Assembly: GCF_004342025.1 (NCBI RefSeq)
Contig: NZ_SLWN01000004.1
Span: 62,001-126,000, forward strand
Direction: 5' to 3'
Source of the DNA: Kribbella steppae
GTDB taxonomy: Bacteria; Actinomycetota; Actinomycetes; Propionibacteriales; Kribbellaceae
DNA: 64,000 nucleotides
The stretch's first letter is position 1; each line of letters begins with the position of its first letter. The notes beneath the pieces are model-generated. The model made no database searches. It was not told the origin of the DNA and saw nothing but the letters and a program-made list of their open reading frames with translations. Below, one piece after another: positions 8,964-17,363 of this stretch. Made by a program: the position numbers and the translations under genes.

Positions 8964-9639
8964 GCAATCCCGTACGACGCAGCCACGCCTCGACCTGAGG
9001 ACGGGCGGTTCGGACCGTTTCGCCTTGGATTGCTAGGCCTTCGCCGATGGTGGCTCCGGGGCAGGCGGCGGTGTAGTCGTCGACGGCCCGGCCGAGTCCG
9101 CTCATCGCGTGGGTGGTGAACGGGTAGATCGTCTTGCCGGTGAAGTCGTGGCCATCGGTGAACGTCGACATGATCATCGGGGGCCGTACGTTCCAGATCG
9201 GGCTGCCGAGCAGGAGTACGTCGTACTGGTCGATCGACGGCTCTGGGTTGGCGATGGCGGGGCGGGCGTCGTCGTTCTGCTCGCGGACGTTCCGGGCGAC
9301 GGTCTCGTCGTACCCCGTCGGGTAAGGGTCGGCCGCCTCGATCCGGTACACGTCACAAGCGATCAGGTCGCTCACCATCTCCGCTACTACCTGGGTGTTG
9401 CCGACCTCCAGCGTGCGCCGGCCGCCGTAGTGGTAGTTCTCGCCGGCGCGGGAGAAGTACACGAGGAGAGCCTTGGAGTTCCCGGGTTGGGTCGCTGGTC
9501 CCGACGTCCCGGGTTGGGGCGCTGGTTCGGACGGCCCTGGCCGCGTTGAGGAGCACGCGGTCAGAGTCGTCGTACCCACGAGCCCGGCAGCCGCGAAGGC
9601 GAGGAACGAGCGGCGGGACGGTGGTTGATGTGCGCGCAT
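8953..9639 (-). CDS. Exported flavodoxin-family lipoprotein
   Basis: 228 residues. The N-terminus has a Tat motif (SRRSFLAF) and a lipobox (TLTAC), followed by a Pro/Gly-rich linker, so this flavodoxin-fold protein is probably anchored outside the membrane. The flavodoxin part starts KALLVYFSRAGENY (FMN phosphate loop) and contains LLLGSPIWNVRPPMIM. Similar proteins travel with SDRs and aldo/keto reductases in actinomycetes. Here the ATG directly follows the stop of a 22-codon aldo/keto reductase remnant (TGA then ATG), with the SDR gene upstream, so the unit is SDR - stub - flavodoxin. Redox partner unknown. Confidence 0.88.
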   Translation of the reverse strand: MRAHQPPSRRSFLAFAAAGLVGTTTLTACSSTRPGPSEPAPQPGTSGPATQPGNSKALLVYFSRAGENYHYGGRRTLEVGNTQVVAEMVSDLIACDVYRIEAADPYPTGYDETVARNVREQNDDARPAIANPEPSIDQYDVLLLGSPIWNVRPPMIMSTFTDGHDFTGKTIYPFTTHAMSGLGRAVDDYTAACPGATIGEGLAIQGETVRTARPQVEAWLRRTGLLSE

Positions 9640-9708
9640 TCAGTTGATCCGGACGCCGAACCCGAGGATGGGTAGCTCGACGCCGTTGTTCAGGGTGACT
9701 GTCTGCAT
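9640..9708 (-). pseudogene. Aldo/keto reductase remnant, first 22 codons
   Basis: A 22-codon frame begins MQTVTLNNGVELPILGFGV, the hallmark N-terminus of 2,5-diketo-gluconate-type aldo/keto reductases, then ends RIN-stop. A full enzyme has about 280 residues. The stop abuts the ATG of the flavodoxin gene. An internal deletion that kept the original start region and joined it to a new or terminal stop would explain this. It may now serve as a leader peptide that couples translation of flavodoxin to the SDR. The N-terminal match is clear; the deletion model is inference. Confidence 0.8.
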
Positions 9709-9717
9709 GAGTGTCTT

Positions 9718-10548
9718 TCAGTTGTCGTAGCTCGTGCTGGTGCTGAGGTGGCTCCACTGCTCGAGCTGCTTACGGTCGGCGTCGAGGACCCCGTTGATCG
9801 CAGTGAACGCGTCCTGACCGAGGACCAGGAACCTCGGCGGAGTCGGCTCGGCGAGCGCGGTCAGGATGGCCTGCGCGGCGCGTGCGGGATCGCCGGGCTG
9901 GGTGCCGTGGACCGTGTCGTTCTCCTTGCGTCGCTTGCCGGCGGTGTCGGCGTAGTCGGCGATCGCGTCGGCAGACTGGGACAGCGAACGCCCGGCGAAG
10001 TCGGTCCGGAACCCGCCCGGCTCGACGATGGTGACGGTGATGCCGAGCGGTTCCAGCTCCTTCTGCAGGGAGCCGGACAGCCCTTCCAACGCGGCCTTCG
10101 TTGCGGAGTAGTACCCAGAGCCCGGCGGGCAGATCCTGGCGCCGATGGACGAGACGTTGACGATCGCTCCGGTACGACGTTGCCGCATGCCGGGCAGGAC
10201 GGCCTTGATCATCGCCACCGGCCCGAAGACGTTGGTCGCGAACAACTGCTCGACGTCGGCCTCGTCACCTTCTTCGACGGCGGCGCGGTACCCGTAGCCG
10301 GCGTTGTTCACCAGGACGTCGACAGCGCCGAACCGCGTCTCGGCCTGCCCGACGACCTCGCGGACCTGCTCGCGGTCCGTGACGTCGAGTTGCTGGACGA
10401 GCGTCGTACTGGGGTACTTGTCTGCCAGGTCGGCGACCGTGCCGGGATCGCGCGCGGTGACGACGGCGTTGTGGCCGGCGGCAAGCACCGCCTCGGCGAG
10501 GGCTCGCCCGAGTCCGGTGGAACAGCCAGTGATCAACCAGGTGCTCAT
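9718..10548 (-). CDS. SDR-family oxidoreductase
   Basis: 276-residue classical-type short-chain dehydrogenase. It has the cofactor motif TGCSTGLG, NNAG in VLVNNAGYGY, Ser in VNVSSIG and the catalytic YSATK. The long C-terminal tail is like ketoreductase/retinol-dehydrogenase-type SDRs. The ATG at 10548 has GGAGA 7 bases upstream. It heads the unit with the aldo/keto reductase stub and flavodoxin, and is divergent from the MmyB-type regulator at 10700, which probably controls it. Likely cytoplasmic NADP(H) reductase; substrate unknown. Confidence 0.92.
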   Translation of the reverse strand: MSTWLITGCSTGLGRALAEAVLAAGHNAVVTARDPGTVADLADKYPSTTLVQQLDVTDREQVREVVGQAETRFGAVDVLVNNAGYGYRAAVEEGDEADVEQLFATNVFGPVAMIKAVLPGMRQRRTGAIVNVSSIGARICPPGSGYYSATKAALEGLSGSLQKELEPLGITVTIVEPGGFRTDFAGRSLSQSADAIADYADTAGKRRKENDTVHGTQPGDPARAAQAILTALAEPTPPRFLVLGQDAFTAINGVLDADRKQLEQWSHLSTSTSYDN

Positions 10549-10626
10549 GAATCTCCTTTCGCTACTCCCAGCAAACTCTTCTTCCCGCACTCCAGGAAGG
10601 CGCTCCTGATCCGTGGACTGCCAGTA

Positions 10627-10651
10627 CCCCCTTCGCGGAGCGCCAAGGGGG
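10627..10651. promoter_or_regulatory. Inverted repeat operator candidate, SDR / XRE intergenic
   Basis: A perfect 7-bp inverted repeat CCCCCTT-N11-AAGGGGG lies midway between the divergent SDR and XRE genes. It fits an operator through which the MmyB-like regulator controls itself and the SDR unit. A TACGCT box (10688-10693) sits 6 bases before the regulator ATG, suggesting a leaderless transcript on that side. Confidence 0.5.
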
Positions 10652-10699
10652 ATCTGACAGTGCCTGCCACGTTGCGTCACCGGGATCTACGCTGGCGGC

Positions 10700-11587
10700 A
10701 TGGACAGTCGAACCGAGGTCCGTGAGTTCCTCCGCTCCCGGCGCGCCAAGGTGACACCCGATCAGGCCGGGTTGCCGGTCAGCGGGCACCGGCGGGTGCC
10801 CGGGCTGCGGCGGGAGGAAGTCGCGCTGCTCGCAGGGGTGAGCGTCGACTACTACGCGCGCCTCGAGCGTGGCGACCTGGCGGGTGTCTCCGACGAGGTC
10901 CTGGATGCGATCGTCGGCGTACTGCGGCTGGACGAGGCGGAGAGCACCCACCTGTTCAACCTGGCCCGCGAGGCCCGGTCCAGCCCGAGTCGTCGGCGGC
11001 GGGCCGCCGTACGGCCGGAGCCGCAGATCCGGCCGAGCCTGCAGCGGTTCCTGGACGCGATCACCGGTGCGCCGACCTGGGTCCGGAACGAGCGGATGGA
11101 CTTCATCGCGGCCAACCCGCTCGGTCGCGCGCTGTACGCACCGCTCCTGGAAGACCCGGTCCGGCCGGCGAACAACGCCCGCTACTTCTTCCTCAACCCG
11201 GCCGCGATGACGTTCTACCCGGACTGGGACCGCAACGCGGACGACATCGTCGCCACCTTGCGTAGCTACGCCGGCCGCAACCCGCACGACAAGGGCCTGA
11301 CCGATCTCATCGGCGAGCTCGCCACCCGCAGCGAGGACTTCCGCACCCGGTGGGCCGCGCAGAACGTCCGCTTCCACCGGACCGGACTGAAGCGCATCCA
11401 TCACCCGGTCGTCGGCGAGCTCGAGCTCAGCTACGAAGCGATGGAGCTGCCGGCCAACCCCGGCTGGACGATGTTCTCCTACACCGCCGAGCCCAACTCC
11501 CCCACCGACGAACGGCTCCGCCTGCTGGCCAGCTACGCAGCGACGGTCGAGGCCGCCAAGGCGGCAGAAACCGCTGACAAGCCCTAG
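10700..11587 (+). CDS. XRE-family regulator with MmyB-like ligand domain
   Basis: 295 residues. An N-terminal helix-turn-helix (about 1-75, including RRVPGLRREEVALLAGVS and YYARLERG) is followed by the MmyB-like ligand-binding domain (about 105-270). Such one-component regulators usually sit divergent from a single SDR or oxidoreductase, as here. Probably senses a small hydrophobic molecule and represses the SDR unit via the nearby inverted repeat. It overlaps the convergent DUF5997 gene by 4 bases. A frameshifted relative lies at 48514. Confidence 0.92.
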   Translation: MDSRTEVREFLRSRRAKVTPDQAGLPVSGHRRVPGLRREEVALLAGVSVDYYARLERGDLAGVSDEVLDAIVGVLRLDEAESTHLFNLAREARSSPSRRRRAAVRPEPQIRPSLQRFLDAITGAPTWVRNERMDFIAANPLGRALYAPLLEDPVRPANNARYFFLNPAAMTFYPDWDRNADDIVATLRSYAGRNPHDKGLTDLIGELATRSEDFRTRWAAQNVRFHRTGLKRIHHPVVGELELSYEAMELPANPGWTMFSYTAEPNSPTDERLRLLASYAATVEAAKAAETADKP

Positions 11588-11958
11588 TCGCGGGTTTCTT
11601 CCTTCAGCCGGGCCGCTTCCCTGCGGACATCGGCCTGGACCCCGCGTTCGTGCTCGAGCCAGTCGGGGTTCTCCGACTTGATGTCGTCGATCTGCTCGGT
11701 GGTGAGGGCCTCGGTGATACCGCCGCGGGCGAGGCCGCTGATGGACACGCCCAGCTTGGCGGCGACCACGGACCGCGGGTGCGGACCGTCGCGGCGGAGG
11801 TCGCGCAGCCACTCGGGCGGGTCGGCCTGCAGCGCGTTCAGCTCGTCGCGGGACACGACGCCCTCCTGGAAGTCCGGCGGCGTGGCCTGGAGGTACACGC
11901 CCAGCTTCTTCGCCGCCGTGGCGGGCTTCATCGTCTGGACTGCCTTACGCGACGTCAT
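11584..11958 (-). CDS. DUF5997-family protein
   Basis: 124 residues, soluble, starting MTSRKAVQTMKPATAAKKLG. It matches my memory of the actinobacterial DUF5997 family, which has no known function. The middle (RSVVAAKLGVSISGLARGG) resembles a helix-turn-helix. The ATG at 11958 is preferred over a longer in-frame extension. It is divergent from the LysR-substrate-domain protein at 12016; this pair is typically kept together in actinomycetes, suggesting a shared but unknown role. Confidence 0.75.
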   Translation of the reverse strand: MTSRKAVQTMKPATAAKKLGVYLQATPPDFQEGVVSRDELNALQADPPEWLRDLRRDGPHPRSVVAAKLGVSISGLARGGITEALTTEQIDDIKSENPDWLEHERGVQADVRREAARLKEETRD

Positions 11959-12015
11959 GGCGCAAGGGTAGCGAGCGGGTGCGCGGCCGCTGATCACGCC
12001 CGGTAGCCTGACGAG

Positions 12016-12774
12016 GTGACCGGGTCGCAAACGTCGTTCAGGCTCGGGTACGTCCCAGGGGTGACGCCCGCCAAATGGGCGCGGATCTGGCAGGAGCGGT
12101 CACCCCGCATCCCACTCGACCTCATCCAGGTCACGGCCGCGGAAGCCGTCGGGCTGGTCCGGAGCCACCAGGCGGATGCCGCCCTGCTGAGGTTGCCGAT
12201 CGACCGAACCGGTCTGCACGCGATTCCCTTGTACGTCGAGACGACGGTCGTGGTCATCCCGAAGGACCACGTCGTGACGGCGGTCGAAGAGGTGACCACC
12301 GAGGACCTGGCCGACGAACTCATGCTGCACCCGCTGGACGACGTACTCGACTGGGAGCGCCCACCCGGCCGGCTGATCGATGAGCGGCCGGCGACGACCG
12401 CGGACGCGATCGCACTCGTCGCGGCTGGGACTGGGCTGGTCGTCGTACCGCAGTCGCTCGCTCGGCTGCATCACCGGCGGGATCTCACCTTCCGACCGCT
12501 CGTGGACGCGCCGGAGTCGGGCGTCGCGTTGTCGTGGCCGGAGGAGGAGACGACCGAGCTGATGGAGCAGTTCATCGGCATCGTCCGCGGCCGGACCGCC
12601 AACACCAGCCGGGGCCCCGCCAAGCCGACAGCGTCCAAGCCGACCGCCGGCAAGCGACAGACCGGCGCCGGCAAGCAGACCGGCAGCGGCAAGCAGGCCG
12701 GCGGCGGCAAGCAGCAGGCCGGCAGCGGCAAACGGCAGGCCGGCGATGGCCGACGCCGGAAGCCTCGCCGATAG
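12016..12774 (+). CDS. LysR substrate-binding-domain protein without DNA-binding domain
   Basis: 252 residues made of a LysR-type effector domain only (SFRLGYVPGVTPAKW to about residue 195). The usual 60-residue winged helix is absent. After it comes a low-complexity basic tail of about 50 residues with repeated GKQ-type units (GKRQTGAGKQTGSGKQ and onward) ending RRRKPRR, which may bind nucleic acid nonspecifically. GTG at 12016 follows a TAGCCT box by 6 bases, so the transcript is probably leaderless. Paired divergently with DUF5997. Confidence 0.82.
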   Translation: MTGSQTSFRLGYVPGVTPAKWARIWQERSPRIPLDLIQVTAAEAVGLVRSHQADAALLRLPIDRTGLHAIPLYVETTVVVIPKDHVVTAVEEVTTEDLADELMLHPLDDVLDWERPPGRLIDERPATTADAIALVAAGTGLVVVPQSLARLHHRRDLTFRPLVDAPESGVALSWPEEETTELMEQFIGIVRGRTANTSRGPAKPTASKPTAGKRQTGAGKQTGSGKQAGGGKQQAGSGKRQAGDGRRRKPRR

Positions 12775-12798
12775 CACCCTGCTCCGGCCCTGGTCTTA

Positions 12799-12814
12799 AG
12801 TTGAGCTTTCAACT
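12799..12814. promoter_or_regulatory. AGTTGA-N4-TCAACT inverted repeat before VOC gene
   Basis: A perfect 6-bp inverted repeat sits 37 bases upstream of the VOC gene. The AGTTGA/TCAACT type of half-site is commonly seen for MarR-family regulators; none is encoded here. Good operator candidate, probably overlapping the promoter of the VOC gene. Confidence 0.5.
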
Positions 12815-12850
12815 ATCATCGGGAGTGCAGTCGACGAGAAGGAGTGCGTC

Positions 12851-13369
12851 ATGGCGATCTTCCGGTTGAACCACGCGGTGCTGTACGTGCGCGACGTCGC
12901 CGCGAGCGTCGCCTTCTACCGCGACGTGCTCGGCTTCGGGTACACCGAGGGCGGTGACTCGTTCCAGGGCGCGGCCTTCCTGCGCGCGCCGGGATCGACC
13001 AACGACCACGACCTCGGCCTGTTCGAGCTCGGCTCCCAGGCCGGCCCGTCCGGTGCCGGGCGGACGACGGTCGGGCTGTACCACCTCGCCTGGGAGGTGG
13101 ACACCCTCGGTGATCTCGAGGATCTGGCGACCACGCTGGCGGATGCCGATGCGCTGGTCGGGGCGTCGGACCACGGCACGACCAAGTCGCTGTACGGCAA
13201 GGACCCGAACGGGTTGGAGTTCGAGATCGTCTGGATCATCCCGGCGGATCTGCTCACCGACGAGGACCGCAACAAGGCCGGTGTCGGTCGGCTGGACCTC
13301 ACCGCCGAAGTGGCGAAGTACGGCCGCGATGCCCGCAGCGGCGTCGGTATCTCCCGCATCCTCGGCTGA
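12851..13369 (+). CDS. VOC-family (glyoxalase/extradiol dioxygenase fold) protein
   Basis: 172-residue vicinal-oxygen-chelate protein. Two beta-alpha-beta modules are visible: RLNHAVLYVRDVAASVAFYRD at the start and GLYHLAWEVDTLGDL in the middle, closing with KDPNGLEFEIVW, where His and Glu are the usual metal ligands. AAGGAG lies upstream of the ATG. Proteins of this length include catechol-type dioxygenase-like and glyoxalase-like enzymes; the reaction cannot be told from sequence alone. Likely induced through the inverted repeat upstream. Confidence 0.88.
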   Translation: MAIFRLNHAVLYVRDVAASVAFYRDVLGFGYTEGGDSFQGAAFLRAPGSTNDHDLGLFELGSQAGPSGAGRTTVGLYHLAWEVDTLGDLEDLATTLADADALVGASDHGTTKSLYGKDPNGLEFEIVWIIPADLLTDEDRNKAGVGRLDLTAEVAKYGRDARSGVGISRILG

Positions 13370-13379
13370 CCGCCGCCCC

Positions 13380-15407
13380 TCAGCGGGTGATGCTGTCGGC
13401 GATGCGGAGGGAATTGGCCAGGACGGTCAGGACCGGGTTCACCCCACCGTTGGTCACATGCACCGAGGCGTCGGCGATCCACACGTTGTCGTGCCCCCAG
13501 ACCTGGCCGCGCGGATCGGTGACCGAGCGGGCCGGGTCGTCGCCCATCCGGCAGCTACCCGCCTGATGCTGACCGCTGCTCGCTTGCTGCGTACTGCCAA
13601 GACCGCCAACCGCGGTCCGCACCGCACCAGCCTCGACTAGCCACTGCCGAGCCTTCTCGCTCATGAAGGCATGCGCCCGGACGTCCTCGGGATGAATGGA
13701 ACCGCTGAGCACCACGACCGGGTTCCCGAACCGGTCCACGACCGTCGGATCGACCCTCACCCGCGACTCCGCTGACGTGACCTCCTGGATCGGGCCGACC
13801 ACCCGCATCATCCGGCGAGCCTCACGCCGCATCGCCTGCTTCCCTGCCACCCCGGCCCGCGGGATCAGCCCGGCCGCGGTCAGATAGTCGTACGTCGCGG
13901 CCGGCGTCGGAACGAACTCGTTCGCCAGCATCCCGCCGCCCACCAGCCCGTCGTTGCCGTGCCGGAAGTCGCACGTCGCGATCGACACCCCAGGACCGAC
14001 CAGATCGACGATCTCGTCGTCGAAGAGCCCGACCGCTCCGGCGTACACATGTGCCTGCAGGTACCGCCCGACCTGATCCCGGTTGTTGCCGAGTCCGTCA
14101 GGCTCACCGTCGTGTGCGCTGTTGAGCAGCAGCCGTGGTGTCTCGGTGGCGCCCGCCGCGACGACCACCTCGGCGCAGTTCACCGTACGACGCCAGACCC
14201 GGCCGGCCTCGTCGTACCCGACCAACGCAACCCCAACGACCCGGCCATGGGACGTCACCAGCCGCTCAGCCGTCGTCTCGGTCACCAACGTGCAGCGGCC
14301 CGTCGCGAGCGCGGCCGGCAACGCGGTGTTGTGTGTCCCGCCCTTGGCCTCGACCGGGCAGGCGAACCCGACGCACTGCCCACACCGCACGCAGCCCGCC
14401 CGGCCTTGGTAGTCGACGGAGTTGATCAGCAGCGGTACGTCGAGAGTCCCCCAGCCGAGCCGCTCAGCCGCAGCCGCCAGCCGCTGACCGGGAGCGGTCC
14501 GCGGCAAGGCCGGCATCGGCAACGGGATGGACCGTGCGTCGTGCCATGGGTCCACTCCCCCACCGCTGACGCCGAATCGCTGCTCGGCCAGGCTGTAGAA
14601 GGGCTCCAGGTCGTCGTACGTGATCGGCCAGTCCGCCAGGCTGCTTCCAGCCGGAACCCCGTAGGTGCTGGCCATGGCGAAGTCGCGTGGGACGAACCGC
14701 CACGCCTGCGCGCCGTACACGCGCGTGCCGCCGCCGACGGTGAAGGCGTTGTTGCCCCACCCCGGATCCGGCGGCAGGACAGAGCGCCGTACGCCGTCCA
14801 TCACCGAGATCCGCGGTCGACCGTGCGGATCGGGGTCGGTCGGAGCGGGCAGCGCAGACCACGACCGCGGGTTGCGCAGGTGGTCGTGGGTCAACGACGC
14901 CGTCGTCGGGTAGCGGCCGGTCTCGACGACCAACACCGACCGGCCCGACTCGGCGAGCACCTGCGCTGCCGCCCCGCCGCCCGCACCTGAGCCGATCACG
15001 ATGGCGTCGTACCGATCGGCCACTGCTGACGGCGGCGTGATGGCCAACTCGGTCTGCACCACCTGCCCGCCGCCGGGCTCCCAACCGACGACGGCCCACC
15101 CTGGCGGTTGGTTGCCATAGGCATCTGGAATGTGCCCGTCACCAGCGTAGTACCCCTGCGCGATCAGCCGAACGAGCCAGGCGCCATCCTCATCCGCGAG
15201 CACCGCGTCGAGATCCGGCTCGTCCCCCGCCACCTCCAACGCCCGCTCCACCCCCGGTCTCCAATCCGGCCGGTCCTCCGCGAGCACCCGCTCGACGAAC
15301 GCGACAGCACCCGCATCCGCCGCCGAAGGAAACTCATCCGCCGGAACAGCCACCTCAGCCAACCGCCCGAGAGCCGCCCGCTGCCGTTCCGAGAGCCCGT
15401 CCACCAT
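13380..15407 (-). CDS. GMC oxidoreductase with fused gluconate-dehydrogenase-subunit-3-like domain
   Basis: 675 residues. The N-terminal 110 residues resemble gluconate 2-dehydrogenase subunit 3 (LSERQRAALGRLAEVAVP). The FAD domain follows (DAIVIGSGAGGGAAAQVL). A Cys-rich segment GCVRCGQCVGFACP is typical of the cholesterol-oxidase/FAD-alcohol-dehydrogenase branch. The C-terminal substrate domain has HQAGSCRMG and NGGVNPVLTVLANSLR. It oxidises a sugar or alcohol and passes electrons on. No Tat signal is visible, unlike secreted relatives. The ATG at 15407 has AAGGGG upstream. Substrate unknown. Confidence 0.9.
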   Translation of the reverse strand: MVDGLSERQRAALGRLAEVAVPADEFPSAADAGAVAFVERVLAEDRPDWRPGVERALEVAGDEPDLDAVLADEDGAWLVRLIAQGYYAGDGHIPDAYGNQPPGWAVVGWEPGGGQVVQTELAITPPSAVADRYDAIVIGSGAGGGAAAQVLAESGRSVLVVETGRYPTTASLTHDHLRNPRSWSALPAPTDPDPHGRPRISVMDGVRRSVLPPDPGWGNNAFTVGGGTRVYGAQAWRFVPRDFAMASTYGVPAGSSLADWPITYDDLEPFYSLAEQRFGVSGGGVDPWHDARSIPLPMPALPRTAPGQRLAAAAERLGWGTLDVPLLINSVDYQGRAGCVRCGQCVGFACPVEAKGGTHNTALPAALATGRCTLVTETTAERLVTSHGRVVGVALVGYDEAGRVWRRTVNCAEVVVAAGATETPRLLLNSAHDGEPDGLGNNRDQVGRYLQAHVYAGAVGLFDDEIVDLVGPGVSIATCDFRHGNDGLVGGGMLANEFVPTPAATYDYLTAAGLIPRAGVAGKQAMRREARRMMRVVGPIQEVTSAESRVRVDPTVVDRFGNPVVVLSGSIHPEDVRAHAFMSEKARQWLVEAGAVRTAVGGLGSTQQASSGQHQAGSCRMGDDPARSVTDPRGQVWGHDNVWIADASVHVTNGGVNPVLTVLANSLRIADSITR

Positions 15408-15463
15408 GCGATCCCCTTCGTTGCCGTCAACACCCACGATTTCACTAACTACCCTCGGGGTTT

Positions 15464-16222
15464 ATGGGCAACCTCTTCGACCTGACCGGGATCGTCGCCG
15501 TCGTCACCGGATCGAGCCGTGGCATCGGCTTGGCGATCGCTCGTGCGCTCCTCGGCCAGGGAGCCGGCGTCGTCATCAACGGCTACGCGCCGGACGAGAC
15601 CACCCAGACTCTGCAGACGCTCCTCAGCGAGTATCCGGATCGGGTCGCAGCCCTGGCCGGTGACGTGAGCGATCCGAGCGTCGCGCAACAGCTGGTGGAT
15701 GTCGCCGTAGAGACGTTCGGGCGCCTCGACCACGTGGTGTGTAATGCCGGGATCGACATCATCAAGCCGGCGGTGGACTACACACCGGACGAGTGGGACC
15801 GGATCCTGGCCGTCAATCTGCGCGGTGCGTTCCTCCCCGCTCAGGCCGCGGCCCGCCACTGGATTGCCCTGGGTCAGGCCGGTTCCGTCACCATGACGTC
15901 GTCGATCGCCGGCCAGGTCGGTATCCCGACACTCGCGCCGTACGCCGCCAGCAAGGGTGGCATCAACCAGCTCGTCCGGACGCTGGCCGCCGAGTGGGCC
16001 ACCCACGGCATCCGCGTCAACGCGGTCGCTCCCGGCTATGTCGCCAACATCATGGACAACGTCGCTCTGCACGACGAGCAGCGGATCAACACCTTCACCC
16101 CGCTGGGTCGCCGCGCCACCGTCGACGAGATCGCCGCCCCCTACGCCTTCCTGGCCTCCCCCGCCGCCACCTACATCACCGGCGCCATCCTCCCCGCCGA
16201 CGGCGGCTACACCGCGACCTGA
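15464..16222 (+). CDS. SDR-family oxidoreductase (3-oxoacyl-ACP-reductase-like)
   Basis: 252-residue classical SDR. Motifs: TGSSRGIG for NAD(P), CNAG in place of NNAG, SSIAG and the catalytic YAASK. The C-terminus ITGAILPADGGYTAT is standard for FabG-like sugar or ketone reductases. Divergent from the GMC gene with a 56-base gap, and followed by an aldo/keto reductase on the same strand after 37 bases, so the two reductases are probably co-expressed. Confidence 0.92.
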   Translation: MGNLFDLTGIVAVVTGSSRGIGLAIARALLGQGAGVVINGYAPDETTQTLQTLLSEYPDRVAALAGDVSDPSVAQQLVDVAVETFGRLDHVVCNAGIDIIKPAVDYTPDEWDRILAVNLRGAFLPAQAAARHWIALGQAGSVTMTSSIAGQVGIPTLAPYAASKGGINQLVRTLAAEWATHGIRVNAVAPGYVANIMDNVALHDEQRINTFTPLGRRATVDEIAAPYAFLASPAATYITGAILPADGGYTAT

Positions 16223-16259
16223 TTTTTTGTACTTGTGGGTCCATTTTCTCCGAGCCACG

Positions 16260-17363
16260 ATGAAGGTCATGGCACTTGATCACTACTACCTACTGGGCCG
16301 GTCCGGGCTGCGGGTGAGCCGGCTGGCGCTGGGCACGATGAACTTCGGCACCGGCGGCTTCCACGCCGCGTACGGCAAGACCGAGGACGAGGCCCGCTCC
16401 ATCTTCCGGCGGTACGTCGATGCCGGCGGCAACTTCATCGACACGGCCGACTTCTACACCGCGGGTGAGAGCGAGACGATCCTCGGCCGCCTGATCGAGG
16501 AGGCGGGGATCCGGGACCGGATGGTGCTCACCACCAAGTTCACCAACAGCGTCGACCCCGGCGACCCGAACGCAGGCGGCAACGGCCGCAAGGCGATGAT
16601 CCGCGCGGTCGAGGCCTCCCTGCGCCGCCTGCGGACCGACTACGTCGACCTGTTCCTCCTGCACACCTGGGACCGGATCACGCCGGTCGAAGAGGTACTG
16701 CGCACGTTCGACGACCTCACCACCGCGGGCAAGATCCGGTACGCCGGCCTGTCCGACGTGCCAGCCTGGTACGCCGCCCGCGCACAGACCCTCGCCGACG
16801 CGCACGGACTCGCACCGATGGTCAACCTGCAACTGCCGTACTCCCTGGTCGAGCGGACGATCGAGACTGAGCACGTCCCGGCCGGCCAGACACTGGGCCT
16901 CGGGATCACGGCATGGAGCCCACTCGGCAGTGGTTTCCTCACCGGCAAGTACCGCAACACCGACCAGGGTGTTGCCGGTGCCGGTCGTCTCACCGGCGAC
17001 GGCGCACCCGTACGTACGTGGACCGACCAGCACTGGGAACTTCTGAAGACCGTCGAAACCGTCGCGGACAAGCTGGGCGTGACGATGGCCCAGGTCGCGC
17101 TCAACTGGGTCGCAACCCAACCCTGCATCGCCTCGGCCATCGTGGGCGCGAGCAGTCCGGAACAGTTGGACAGCAGCCTGGGAGCACTCGAGTTCGAACT
17201 ACCGGCGGAGTTGCGGTCGGCTCTCGACGAGGCGAGCGCCGTACCGCCGGAGTCGGTCTACCGGATGTTCACCCCGGAGTACCAGGGCTGGCTGGTCAAC
17301 CCTGGTGCGAAGGTCACCGACAAGCCCGCCGGGTATCGCCCACCCGTCGTCAACTGGAACTGA
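16260..17363 (+). CDS. Aldo/keto reductase
   Basis: 367-residue NADPH-dependent aldo/keto reductase of the YajO/AKR11-12 type. The start of the barrel is LGRSGLRVSRLALGTMNFG; the catalytic Asp and Tyr are in FIDTADFYTAGESE, the Lys in LTTKF and the His in FLLHTWD. The ATG at 16260 or at 16269 could start the protein. Downstream of the SDR and overlapping the convergent TetR gene by 14 bases at its 3' end. Likely reduces a sugar or dicarbonyl aldehyde. Confidence 0.92.
   Translation: MKVMALDHYYLLGRSGLRVSRLALGTMNFGTGGFHAAYGKTEDEARSIFRRYVDAGGNFIDTADFYTAGESETILGRLIEEAGIRDRMVLTTKFTNSVDPGDPNAGGNGRKAMIRAVEASLRRLRTDYVDLFLLHTWDRITPVEEVLRTFDDLTTAGKIRYAGLSDVPAWYAARAQTLADAHGLAPMVNLQLPYSLVERTIETEHVPAGQTLGLGITAWSPLGSGFLTGKYRNTDQGVAGAGRLTGDGAPVRTWTDQHWELLKTVETVADKLGVTMAQVALNWVATQPCIASAIVGASSPEQLDSSLGALEFELPAELRSALDEASAVPPESVYRMFTPEYQGWLVNPGAKVTDKPAGYRPPVVNWN

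Noticed and set aside
12640..12770. Periodic GGC/AAG/CAG-rich repeats, at first like a tandem repeat or small array
   Set aside because: They are in frame in the LysR-domain protein and encode its Gly/Lys/Gln tail; units are irregular and have no spacers.
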